A stretch of 28,529 bases of DNA, from positions 3,481,796-3,510,324 of the forward strand of contig CP070771.1 in assembly GCA_020345785.1 (NCBI GenBank). Direction: 5' to 3'. A model generated the notes under the pieces. It did not search any database. It was not told the DNA's origin and worked only from the letters and a program-made list of their open reading frames with translations. This DNA is from Desulfobacterales bacterium (GTDB lineage: Bacteria; Desulfobacterota; Desulfobacteria; Desulfobacterales; JAFDCJ01). The translations under genes were made by a program, and so were the position numbers. Positions 7,200 to 14,755 of the stretch are shown piece by piece (the first letter of the stretch is position 1; each line of letters begins with the position of its first letter).

Positions 7200-8735
7200 A
7201 TGAGAAAGGTTAAATTCTTACCAGTTATTGTAATGGCGCTGGTTATCCTGGTCGGATCAATCCCGCCGACCCTGGCGGCTACATCCATCGTCGTGGCCCA
7301 GGACGACTCGCCGCGCATGATGAACCCGCACGGAGACGATTCCGATGCCGGCCTTCAGTACATGGCCAATTTTTTTGACGGATTGCTGCAGCGCAAAGGT
7401 CCCGAAGGCACCCTGGCACCTGCGCTGGCTCTGCGCTGGGAGCATCCGGACCTTTTGACCTGGAAGTTTTATCTGCGTCAGGGTGTTAAATTTCATAACG
7501 GCAATCCCTTTACGGCGGCGGATGTTAAATTTTCCTTTGAACGTCTCAGCGATCCGGAAGTTTCGGAATTCATCAACACCGGCAAATCGATTGAATCGAT
7601 TGAAACTCCGGACGATTACACCGTCATCATTAAGACCAAGCAGCCGATTCCCTGGTTTGCCAATAACATGCACCAAGTTTTCATCATGGACAAAGAGTCC
7701 ACCGAGTCCAGGGATAAGGGCGATGTAATGGTCAATCCGATCGGAACCGGGGCCTATAAACTGGAGGAATGGGTCAAAGGATCCTATGTCCGTATGGCAT
7801 CTAATGAGGACTACTGGGAAGGCGCGCCGCCGATCAAAAAGGTGGATATCCGCCCCATCTCGGAGTCTTCCACCCGTTTTGCGGCCCTGGCATCCGGCCA
7901 GGTCGACATGGTGACCGGAGTCCCGGTGGAATTGTATGAGCAGGTCCGCAAAAATCCCAAATTGGAAGTGGTCAGCCGTCCGGCGCGACGCTCGATCTTC
8001 CTGGCGCTGGGGAACAAGTCCGGTTCGCCCATGGCGGACATCCGGGTTCGCAAGGCAATTTATTTGGCGATCAACGAAGATGAAATTATCGAAAAGGTGA
8101 TGCGGGGCCATGCCGCACCGGCGGGCCAGATTCCCGACCCGCCGACCATCGGATACAACAGCGGCTTAAAACGGCTGTCGTATGATCCGGAGACGGCCAA
8201 GAAGCTGTTACAGGAAGCAGGCTACGGCGATGGATTCAATATTAAGCTTACCGGACCTAACGACCGCTACATTCAAGACGCTAAAATCGCAGAGTCGGTG
8301 GCCAGATACCTGGCCAAGGTGGGCATCAAAGTCGAGCTGGACGTGAAGCCCAAATCTATCTTTTTCCCGGAAGTCAGTGCGGGCAAGCTGGAGTTTTACC
8401 TGATCGGCTGGTTCGACGGCACCTTCGACATGGGGCGAACCTATTTTAAGCTGGCCCATACGCGGGATGAAGCAAAAGGCTACGGCGAGCTGAACGGGGC
8501 CAACTACAGTGATGCTGAAATCGACCAACTGCTGGAAACCACCGCCGACATCATTGATCCCCAGGAACGGGGCCGGGTTCTGCAGAAACTCAATAAGATG
8601 GCCATGGCGGATAAAATCGTGTGGATTCCCCTGCACTATCAAGTGGACCTTTATGCCATTCAGAAAGGAAAGGGGATCGACTTCCAACCCCGTCCGGACC
8701 GCTGGATGGTTTACAAAGAAATCACCATGAAGTAA
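7200..8735 (+). CDS. dppA: Peptide ABC transporter periplasmic binding protein (SBP_bac_5 family)
   Basis: From this ATG, preceded by AAGGAGGG with 5-nt spacing, the protein has 511 residues; an upstream in-frame ATG at 7131 has no such site and would bury the signal peptide. MRKVKFLPVIVMALVILVGS...LAA is a Sec signal peptide with cleavage near residue 26. The mature chain has family-5 hallmarks: GLLQRKGPEGTLAPALALRW, KFYLRQGVKFHNGNPFTAADV, PIGTGAYKL and VRKAIYLAINEDEI. It captures a peptide or similar ligand and delivers it to the permeases; the sequence alone does not distinguish dipeptides from oligopeptides, glutathione or nickel chelates. A 106-nt gap follows dppF. Confidence 0.92.
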   Translation: MRKVKFLPVIVMALVILVGSIPPTLAATSIVVAQDDSPRMMNPHGDDSDAGLQYMANFFDGLLQRKGPEGTLAPALALRWEHPDLLTWKFYLRQGVKFHNGNPFTAADVKFSFERLSDPEVSEFINTGKSIESIETPDDYTVIIKTKQPIPWFANNMHQVFIMDKESTESRDKGDVMVNPIGTGAYKLEEWVKGSYVRMASNEDYWEGAPPIKKVDIRPISESSTRFAALASGQVDMVTGVPVELYEQVRKNPKLEVVSRPARRSIFLALGNKSGSPMADIRVRKAIYLAINEDEIIEKVMRGHAAPAGQIPDPPTIGYNSGLKRLSYDPETAKKLLQEAGYGDGFNIKLTGPNDRYIQDAKIAESVARYLAKVGIKVELDVKPKSIFFPEVSAGKLEFYLIGWFDGTFDMGRTYFKLAHTRDEAKGYGELNGANYSDAEIDQLLETTADIIDPQERGRVLQKLNKMAMADKIVWIPLHYQVDLYAIQKGKGIDFQPRPDRWMVYKEITMK

Positions 8736-8826
8736 TCGAGGGAAATCGAGCTGGGGTTCACTGCCGGCAATGCAGTCGGTTTAACCGGAATGCTTCATCC
8801 ATTTTCCTCTTGAAGGGAAATTAAGA

Positions 8827-8861
8827 GGGGGTGCGGCGGTTTACACCGTATCAGCACCCCC
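8827..8861 (+). terminator. Strong hairpin after dppA, possible terminator or mRNA-stabilising element
   Basis: GGGGGTGC (8827-8834) pairs perfectly with GCACCCCC (8854-8861), and an inner CGGT/ACCG stem (8837-8848) stacks inside. Only two T residues follow, so intrinsic termination would be weak. A hairpin placed just after a binding-protein gene often protects the upstream mRNA and lets the binding protein be made in excess. Confidence 0.5.
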
Positions 8862-9150
8862 TTGCTCCTGAAAAGGATAATCAGGTGATAGAGGTTGCAG
8901 GTGCCAAAAGCGAATGACAAATGTCGAATGCCGAATGTCGAAGGTAGGACACTTGTCAGGACTAAGTAACGAGGACCAGTCTTCCAAAAAACTTCGACCC
9001 GGCAGACTGAGGACTGAGTCGGATAGAATTGAATTGGGACATTGGAAGAAGGACGAAGCTCAGTCTTCAGCATTTAGCACTTTTCCATTCTAATGAATGA
9101 TTTGGTTGTGAAAGAAGACGCAAGATAAGACTATGCCGTGATGGTGGAGT

Positions 9151-9181
9151 GTGGGAGCGGTTTTTAACCGCGATTAAATCG
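9151..9181. repeat. REP-like palindromic singlet
   Basis: GTGGGAGCGG is followed by a GCGGTT-TTT-AACCGC hairpin (9157-9171) and an adjoining CGATT-A-AATCG palindrome (9171-9181). The GTGGGAGCGG opening with a following GC-rich palindrome is the form of REP sequences mobilised by RAYT transposases in other proteobacteria. Only one copy is seen in the window and there is no RAYT gene here. Confidence 0.45.
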
Positions 9182-9433
9182 GTCGGGCCAACTTCTAATA
9201 CCGTTGTTACCTCCAGCCCGCAGGACTTATGCCCCGGAGGGAAAAGCACTCACACCAAGAATCAACTACAGCCTAAAAAAATGATAGAGCGAAGCGTTTC
9301 CAGAATTTTAGTCATTTTAGGCAATTTAGATCATTTTAGACATTCCTTTTTTAAGTTATTTCAGATCCTTATAGTTAGTGATGAAAGTAAAAGTTAATAT
9401 GATAAAGCAGAGTTAAATAGCAAACTACAAACT

Positions 9434-10399
9434 ATGGCTACTTACATCGCCCGCAGACTGATTCAAGGCTTTATCGTCCTGCTGGTGGCATCGTTGATTT
9501 GTTTTTTTATATTCCGCTACATGGGTGATCCCGTCATCACCATGGCCGGAAGATATGCCACCTTCCAGGAGCGGGAAGAGGTGCGGCGCGCCCTGGGATT
9601 GGACAAGCCCGTGCATGTCCAATATGGACGGTTTCTATGGAATGCCGTCCATGGCAATTTCGGCGTGTCCTATGTCACCCGGGTGCCGGCCCTAGGCCTC
9701 ATCCTGGAGCGCTTTCCCGCCACCTTCGAGCTGGCTACGACAGCCGTCTGCATCGCATTTGTGATCGGCGTGGCGCTCGGGGTTCTGGTGGCACTGAAGC
9801 CCTATGCGTGGCGCAACCGGATTATTATGGCCGGGTCTCTGGGCGGCATTTCCATACCGACATTTTTGATGGGGATTCTGCTCATCATGGTCTTTGCGGT
9901 TTATCTGAAGATCCTTCCGCCCTTCGGCCGGGGGGAAACCGTGCAGATCGGATTCTGGCGCAGCGGGTTTTTGACGCTGGACGGCATCAAACACCTGATC
10001 CTGCCGGCAATAACCCTGGCCTTGTATCAGCTGGCTGTGCTGCTGCGGTTGACCCGGGCCGGCATGCGCGAGGTCATGACCGAAGAGTACATCAAAACCG
10101 CCTGGGCCAAGGGATTGCCGCCCCTGAAAGTCATATTCAAACATGCCCTGCGCAATGCCCTGATACCCGTGGTGACCATTACCGGTCTTCAATTCGGCGA
10201 AATCATCGCCTTTTCGATTGTCACCGAAACAATCTTCCAATGGCCGGGAATGGGCAATCTGCTTCTGACCTCGATCTATGAGACGGATCAGCCGGTGGTG
10301 GTCACCTATATCATGCTGGCCGCCATGATCATCATTACCTTGAACATTATCGTCGATATTCTTTATGGAATTATCAATCCGAAGATTCGCTATGACTGA
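9434..10399 (+). CDS. dppB: Dipeptide/oligopeptide ABC transporter permease, DppB type
   Basis: A 321-residue inner-membrane protein with about six transmembrane segments: one at the start (LIQGFIVLLVASLICFFIF), a periplasmic region containing RRALGLDKPVHVQYGRFL, then a block of five. The cytoplasmic EAA loop that docks on the ATPases is visible as EYIKTAWAKGLPPLKVIFKH. It ends with DILYGIINPKIRYD, typical of DppB. Length is slightly below that of E. coli DppB (339). Its stop codon overlaps the start of dppC. No strong ribosome binding site precedes the ATG. Confidence 0.95.
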   Translation: MATYIARRLIQGFIVLLVASLICFFIFRYMGDPVITMAGRYATFQEREEVRRALGLDKPVHVQYGRFLWNAVHGNFGVSYVTRVPALGLILERFPATFELATTAVCIAFVIGVALGVLVALKPYAWRNRIIMAGSLGGISIPTFLMGILLIMVFAVYLKILPPFGRGETVQIGFWRSGFLTLDGIKHLILPAITLALYQLAVLLRLTRAGMREVMTEEYIKTAWAKGLPPLKVIFKHALRNALIPVVTITGLQFGEIIAFSIVTETIFQWPGMGNLLLTSIYETDQPVVVTYIMLAAMIIITLNIIVDILYGIINPKIRYD

Positions 10400-11279
10400 G
10401 CGCCGCATCAAATCCAGAATGCTTTACAGCTATCTGAATGATCCTTCTGCCATTGCGGGGAGCATCATTCTGCTGGTATTCCTGGCGGCGGCCGTGCTGG
10501 CCCCCTGGATTACACCCCAGAACCCCTACGATCTGGAAAAGGTGAGTCTCGAGCATTTCTTAAAGCCGCCGCTCTGGATCGAAGGGGGACAGCGGCCGTT
10601 TATTCTGGGAACCGACGACCAGGGGCGCGGTATTTACAGCACGATCGTTTACGGCTGCCGCACCTCGCTGTTCGTGGGATTCGGAGTTGTGGCGATCGCC
10701 GGAACCTTTGGCGTTGTTATCGGTCTGCTGGCCGGCTTTTACGGCGGTTGGCTGGATGCCGTCACCATGCGGCTGGCCGACACGTTTTTCTCGTTTTCCA
10801 CCACTCTGCTGGCGATTTTGTTTCTCGGGGTCTTCGGCCGGAGCAGCATTTTTATTGTGATCATTGCGATCTGCATTGCCGACTGGGTGCGCTATGCCCG
10901 CACCATGCGCGGCAGCGTTCTGCAGATTAAAGAGGAGGCTTATATTCTGGCGGCCAGGGCTTCCGGGGCCGGTGATTTCAGGCTTTTGGCCAAACATATT
11001 CTGCCGAATGCGATTCCGCCGATCTTTGTGGTGGTTGCCGTCGATCTGGCAGTGGTGATCATGCTGGAGGCAACGCTGAGTTTCCTGGGGGTCGGTGTGC
11101 CCCTCACCGAACCTTCACTGGGAATGATGATCTCCATCGGCAAAAACTATATCTATGCCGGCATGTGGTGGATGATCGTCTTCCCGGGCGCCGCCTTGAT
11201 TTTGCTGGTGGTGGGCATCAATCTTTTTGCGGACTGGCTCAGAGAAGAACTGAATCCCAAGATCCAGCGCAAGGCCTGA
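10392..11279 (+). CDS. dppC: Dipeptide/oligopeptide ABC transporter permease, DppC type
   Basis: The ATG at 10392 overlaps the dppB stop (ATGACTGA, 8 nt), the usual translational coupling for this pair. An earlier in-frame ATG at 10365 lies inside dppB and is less likely. The protein has 295 residues: an N-terminal OppC_N segment (YSYLNDPSAIAGSIILLVFLAAAVLAPWITP), LGTDDQGRGIYSTIVYGCRTSL, several transmembrane helices and the EAA loop EEAYILAARASGAGDFRLLAKHI, ending LFADWLREELNPKIQRKA. It forms the heterodimeric pore with DppB. The next gene is convergent. Confidence 0.95.
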   Translation: MTERRIKSRMLYSYLNDPSAIAGSIILLVFLAAAVLAPWITPQNPYDLEKVSLEHFLKPPLWIEGGQRPFILGTDDQGRGIYSTIVYGCRTSLFVGFGVVAIAGTFGVVIGLLAGFYGGWLDAVTMRLADTFFSFSTTLLAILFLGVFGRSSIFIVIIAICIADWVRYARTMRGSVLQIKEEAYILAARASGAGDFRLLAKHILPNAIPPIFVVVAVDLAVVIMLEATLSFLGVGVPLTEPSLGMMISIGKNYIYAGMWWMIVFPGAALILLVVGINLFADWLREELNPKIQRKA

Positions 11280-11421
11280 GGCCAACCCAATATGTCGCGA
11301 ACTATTCCCCTCCGGCCCCTTCCAGGGACCTTCCTCATACCACCAGTTCTGTTGCTGGTCGCTGATTGCTTCTCGAAGGCTTCCATGATGGTTCATATAT
11401 TGGGGCTTGACGGTATGCCGG

Positions 11422-12027
11422 TTATCTTCCCTGTTGCGGGGCAATGGTAAATAGTGCTTTGATATAAATAAAGATTTTCAAAAGCACGCTTCCGATCTCT
11501 GGCAGAAGATCCTCGGTAAACTTAAAACAATAAGTGAAAACGCAGAGGGTGGGTACAATTGTTATGGGAAAGGTGTACGCCCAGTGCTCGAATTCATGGA
11601 TATCATTTATATACATGGATACGGCGGCAGTGAGCGGCCCCCCCCAGAACATAAGTTTGATGATGGTGTTCTGGGGATTAAATAAATAGCGCGTAATATG
11701 AAACACCTGGCATATTGCACAAACGATGATACAAATTATGAAGGCTGAAAAGGTGGTCTCAATTGCAATTTCGATAATGTCGTTGCTCAAAAGGCTTGAT
11801 ACCAACTGGGTAAACTTTGGATGCTTGACGATAAATCTTTTGCCGCTGTACGTCATGCGGTAAATGTGCCAGAGAATATTGTAGAAATACAGAACCATTA
11901 AATTTAGTACGGCCGTACCGATCAATAACAGAATTGCACGGATCGTAATTTCCATAACGCGCCGAAAGTAGTTGCGGCAAAATTTTTTCAATCCGGCCAC
12001 CGCCGCATCGAGTTTATCTAGCTGCAT
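11422..12027 (-). CDS. Unrecognised four-helix integral membrane protein
   Basis: 201 residues. I do not recognise a family. Visible: an amphipathic N-terminal stretch with basic residues (KKFCRNYFRR), then about four hydrophobic segments at roughly 27-50, 90-112, 124-140 and 150-168, with a last hydrophobic helix near 180-195. Several His/Trp/Tyr residues lie in the loop around DIHEFEHWAYTF. No enzymatic motif is seen. The ribosome binding site is weak (AACGGA). It converges on dppC and lies downstream of the first kinase-like gene, with a possible terminator between them, so it is probably transcribed on its own. Confidence 0.65.
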   Translation of the reverse strand: MQLDKLDAAVAGLKKFCRNYFRRVMEITIRAILLLIGTAVLNLMVLYFYNILWHIYRMTYSGKRFIVKHPKFTQLVSSLLSNDIIEIAIETTFSAFIICIIVCAICQVFHITRYLFNPQNTIIKLMFWGGPLTAAVSMYINDIHEFEHWAYTFPITIVPTLCVFTYCFKFTEDLLPEIGSVLLKIFIYIKALFTIAPQQGR

Positions 12028-12085
12028 TCCGTTTACCGTTTGATCACGCGGTCTTAACCCGCACTATTTATTCTATCATCTAAAA

Positions 12086-12104
12086 CCTGGGCCTCTGGGC
12101 CAGG
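12086..12104 (-). terminator. Candidate terminator downstream of the kinase-like gene
   Basis: Read on the minus strand, CCTGG and CCAGG arms enclose a GC-rich loop, and the hairpin is followed by TTTT. It lies about 105 nt past the stop codon of the kinase-like gene. The T run is short, so this is only a moderate candidate. Confidence 0.4.
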
Positions 12105-12208
12105 ATTCTTTACTTGAAAATGACATCGGGAGTGAATGCGAGAGAAAGGGTGATTATCTCTATATATCGGTCTTGATCTGGAAAACTTGAGGAAACTGAA
12201 AACTCGGT

Positions 12209-12901
12209 TTAAGGATTGCTCGCCAGGTGGGTCATAACGGCCGCGATAACCGCCTCCACTGCGGCTGCCATGCTCATTTTGCCGGTGTTGACGACCATAT
12301 TGTAATGGATGGGATCGGATATTTCGGCATTGAAGGAATGTCTTACAAACGCTTTGCGGCGCGATTCCCGCTGGATGACCCGTCGCTTGGCCTCCTCGGC
12401 GGAAACATTGTAACCAAGCGCCACGTTGCGGATTCTGATCTCTAGCGGTGCTATCACACGGACGGCGAATATGTCACTCGCCGGCAGGATGAAATTGGCG
12501 CCCCGGCCAACAATCAGCGCGCGACCGTGTTCGGCAATGGTGCTGATGACTTTGAAAAGATGCTCAAGATAAAGATCGGGGTGGATGTAATAATCCTTTA
12601 CCAAGGAGGCAATGAAATCTTCGATCCCCGACAACCGATCTTTTTCTAAAGTTTCAATGACGGTTTCTCTAATTTCAGCACTTTTAGCTATTTCTTCAAC
12701 TATTTCCCGATTAAAAAGATCGAAATCCAGTCGATCTGCGATTTGCTGTGCCAAAATGCTGCCGCCGCTGCCGGGTTCCATACTCAAGGTTATCGACGGT
12801 AGGTGTGGTTGGGCCTGCCTGTCCGCCTGCGAGTACATACGCTCCCATTTCTTTACTTGGTCCCTGACAAACTGTTTGATGGAAGTTTTTTCTTTAGCCA
12901 T
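12209..12901 (-). CDS. Cytidylate-kinase-like family protein (AAA_26), paralog 1
   Basis: 230 residues from the ATG at 12901; an in-frame TTG at 12916 would add five. The nucleotide-kinase fold is indicated by ITLSMEPGSGGSILAQQIADRL (about 37-58), where the classical P-loop lysine is absent as in other AAA_26 proteins (GSGG replaces GxGK), by RALIVGRGANFILP, and by an arginine-rich lid segment (EEAKRRVIQRESRRKAFVRH). A charged helix of about 35 residues (MAKEKTSIKQFVRDQVKKWE) precedes the domain and is absent from the second paralog. The substrate is unknown; this is not the housekeeping Cmk. It lies just downstream of the F0 genes on the same strand. Confidence 0.82.
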   Translation of the reverse strand: MAKEKTSIKQFVRDQVKKWERMYSQADRQAQPHLPSITLSMEPGSGGSILAQQIADRLDFDLFNREIVEEIAKSAEIRETVIETLEKDRLSGIEDFIASLVKDYYIHPDLYLEHLFKVISTIAEHGRALIVGRGANFILPASDIFAVRVIAPLEIRIRNVALGYNVSAEEAKRRVIQRESRRKAFVRHSFNAEISDPIHYNMVVNTGKMSMAAAVEAVIAAVMTHLASNP

Positions 12902-12950
12902 AGGTATTTGTTCCAACTTTGAGCGCCAAGTCTCCCGGACCGTCGAAGAT

Positions 12951-13052
12951 CCCCCTCTGCGGGGGACGTAGATTTCTGCTTTTCCCCGGTATTATGACGC
13001 TGATCAAAATTCGATTTTACGAAAGTCTGCAAGTAAATTACCCCTCTGGGGT
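12951..13052. other. Spacer after atpF with repeated CCCCTCTG-type small hairpins
   Basis: Two short perfect hairpins share the same loop-like TCT words: CCCCC-TCTGC-GGGGG (12951-12965) and ACCCC-TCT-GGGGT (13040-13052); a third, imperfect CCCTCTGGACGGGG lies at about 13068-13081. They sit immediately past the last F0 gene (minus strand) and could slow or end transcription, but no T run follows. Confidence 0.35.
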
Positions 13053-13086
13053 GATAGCACAGCTTGACCCTCTGGACGGGGATTCT

Positions 13087-13680
13087 TCACTTGGTGAAGG
13101 CATCGATCTCGGTCAGGTAGCGGTTGATTAATTTCTGGTTGTCTTCCGGGGTCAGCGCCTGCGGCAGCCGCTGCAGAGCCTGCTCAACGGCTTCATCTAT
13201 CAGCTCGGATTTAAGCCTTTTTTTGGCCTGCAGGACCTGCCGCTCTATCCAAAAGTTGGCATTGTCTATCATCAATTTGCTTTCCCGCCGCGCGGATTCG
13301 ATGATAGCTTGTTTCTTGCGTTCCCCTTCGGCAACGATTTTTTCCTTTATTTCTTCAAAACGTGCATTGCTTTCCTGCATTAATTGCTGGGTCTGCCAAA
13401 TTTGGGCGGCATTTTCTTCTTTTTGCGCTTCAATATCGCCGATGGTGCGGGATATTTTTTCCTTCTGATCTCGGAAAAACCCCTTGATCGGATTTTTGCC
13501 GAATTTGATCAGCACAATTACCAGAATCGCAAAGTTCACCCACATCATGATCAGATCGTAATTGGAACGCCAGCCGACTTCAGTTTCTGTTGCCAGAGCC
13601 TCCGATCCAAGCAGATGAAAAATAACCAAGCCGCCCAATGGGCAGCCGATGAGGGCAAATATTTTTTTTACCACATTCAT
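13087..13680 (-). CDS. atpF: F0F1 ATP synthase subunit b
   Basis: 197 residues. One membrane helix at about 42-60 (DLIMMWVNFAILVIVLIKFG) is followed by a long charged coiled coil (about 62-180), the peripheral stalk that holds F1 to the membrane. Before the helix lies a second hydrophobic stretch (FALIGCPLGGLVIFHLLGSEALA) that looks like a cleavable signal peptide; b subunits of Desulfobacterota often carry such an extension. The ATG overlaps the b' stop codon by 4 nt (ATGA), so b' and b are translationally coupled. It is the last F0 gene. The F1 delta gene that normally follows is missing. Confidence 0.93.
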   Translation of the reverse strand: MNVVKKIFALIGCPLGGLVIFHLLGSEALATETEVGWRSNYDLIMMWVNFAILVIVLIKFGKNPIKGFFRDQKEKISRTIGDIEAQKEENAAQIWQTQQLMQESNARFEEIKEKIVAEGERKKQAIIESARRESKLMIDNANFWIERQVLQAKKRLKSELIDEAVEQALQRLPQALTPEDNQKLINRYLTEIDAFTK

Positions 13681-14132
13681 GCAGCAAGTCTCCGATCGAG
13701 AATTTTTTCCATTATTCGCAGCACGATGGCGTCGGATTCATTTTTTAGCTGGTTGTCGACCTCCATGATTCGGTGGTTGATTTCTTTAGTGGTTTTATCC
13801 TTGAGCGCTTCAATTTCGTGTCGCGTTGCGTCGATAATCTCGGCCGCTTCAAGGTTACCGTCATCTTCCTGCTTTATGACGATACTGTGCGCCTCCCGCA
13901 AAATTTTCTGCTCTCTCTCCCTGATCTTTATTGAAATTTTTTTAAGCTCGTTTTGCTGGTCGGCGATTTCCTGCTGCAGGATTTCGATGTAAGCGTTGCG
14001 TTCGGATATCACTTTGCGCAGCGGACGAAACATCACACGGTTGATGATAAATAAAAACAGCAAAAAGGAAATCAGCTGCACAATCAACGTTTCATTGATG
14101 GTGATAAGAGCGATATTGCTGACGATTTGCAT
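13677..14132 (-). CDS. atpF': F0F1 ATP synthase subunit b'
   Basis: 151 residues: one N-terminal membrane helix (TLIVQLISFLLFLFIINRVMF, about 15-35) and then a charged coiled coil to the end, with RPLRKVISERNAYI right after the helix, as in b' subunits. Together with b it forms a heterodimeric peripheral stalk, as in several deltaproteobacteria, cyanobacteria and photosynthetic bacteria. The single-hairpin c gene lies 82 nt upstream and b overlaps its end. Confidence 0.92.
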   Translation of the reverse strand: MQIVSNIALITINETLIVQLISFLLFLFIINRVMFRPLRKVISERNAYIEILQQEIADQQNELKKISIKIREREQKILREAHSIVIKQEDDGNLEAAEIIDATRHEIEALKDKTTKEINHRIMEVDNQLKNESDAIVLRIMEKILDRRLAA

Positions 14133-14214
14133 AGATCGTATTCCACCCGGCTCTGACTGAATAGATTATACCCGATTGGGATAAATCTGCGACCGGTTAA
14201 CTCCTCAATGAATA

Positions 14215-14463
14215 TTATACGACAAATAACAACAGTAAAGCGATAACCAGCGAATAAATACCGGTAGACTCTGAAACCGCCTGTCCCACCAGCATCGTGC
14301 GTGTCAGCAGGCCGGCTTCCTTGGGATTTCTTCCGATTGCCTCACAAGCTTTGGCCGCCGCCATGCCCTCGCCAACACCGGGTCCGATTGCGCCCAGCCC
14401 CATTGATATTCCTGCACCCAGAAAAGCTGCCGCCTTTACCAGATCTGCTCCTTCGATGGCCAT
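14215..14463 (-). CDS. atpE: F0F1 ATP synthase subunit c, single hairpin, sodium-type site
   Basis: 82 residues forming one two-helix hairpin with the polar loop RNPK at 45-48. The ion-binding residues align without gaps to sodium-translocating c subunits: E32 (in GPGVGEG), V63, E65, S66, T67 and Y70 (in SESTGIYSLVIA). The Ser-Thr next to the carboxylate marks sodium coordination, and the second carboxylate at 32 instead of Gln is the variant described for Fusobacterium nucleatum. Whether sodium or protons are used in vivo is inferred. AGGGGAGG precedes the ATG. A spacer of 292 nt separates it from the four-hairpin c gene; its C-terminal helix most resembles hairpin 4 of that protein. Confidence 0.93.
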   Translation of the reverse strand: MAIEGADLVKAAAFLGAGISMGLGAIGPGVGEGMAAAKACEAIGRNPKEAGLLTRTMLVGQAVSESTGIYSLVIALLLLFVV

Positions 14464-14755
14464 AATGAACCTCCCCTTTGGAATGACGAATGTCGATTGA
14501 CGAATGACGAATTTTAGAATTCGCTTCGCTCGACCTTTAGAATTAAATGAATAACAAAAATTGAAAAATGGCGGATGATGAATTTTGGAATCTGCTTTGA
14601 TAACACTTCAACCGCCTGCAAAAAATAAATTTATAGAAATCCTTATTTCAACAACGTAATTAATCCGCCCGGGTGCCTAGCGCACACTCTTCAGTTCGAA
14701 TTGGACCGCTATGTTATATCCGAACTGATTTTTGCAATTTTTCAGGGCGGAGTAA
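14464..14755. repeat. Repeat-bearing spacer between the two c-subunit genes
   Basis: 292 nt with no gene. It contains a copy of the GACGAATGTCGA-type family (about 14482-14512), a GAATTCGCTTCGCTCGACC palindrome-like word, and AT-rich AATTGAAAAATGG words of the same style as other spacers. An insertion of repeats here could have separated two c genes that were adjacent, and may allow independent expression of the single-hairpin c subunit. Confidence 0.5.

Larger units (their letters stand above)
8736..9433. repeat. Repeat-bearing spacer between dppA and dppB
   Basis: About 700 nt without a credible gene. It holds a strong hairpin (8827-8861, listed separately), another copy of the GAATGTCGAATG repeat family at about 8911-8945, a REP-like palindrome at 9151-9181, a 16-mer shared with the peroxiredoxin upstream region (9281-9296), and a stretch of ATTTTAG-type words at about 9303-9345. 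The spacer splits a transporter operon that is usually continuous, so dppBC may have its own promoter. Confidence 0.65.

Noticed and set aside
7257..8111. 284-codon frame on the - strand inside dppA
   Set aside because: Antisense shadow of a strong SBP_bac_5 gene; no ribosome binding site or domain.
9637..10281. 214-codon frame on the + strand inside dppB
   Set aside because: It is an alternative frame of the clear DppB permease; its product is rich in His, Arg and Gly without domains.
12209..12901. Housekeeping cytidylate kinase (cmk)
   Set aside because: The P-loop lacks the lysine of true Cmk and the sequence fits the cytidylate-kinase-like AAA_26 family instead.
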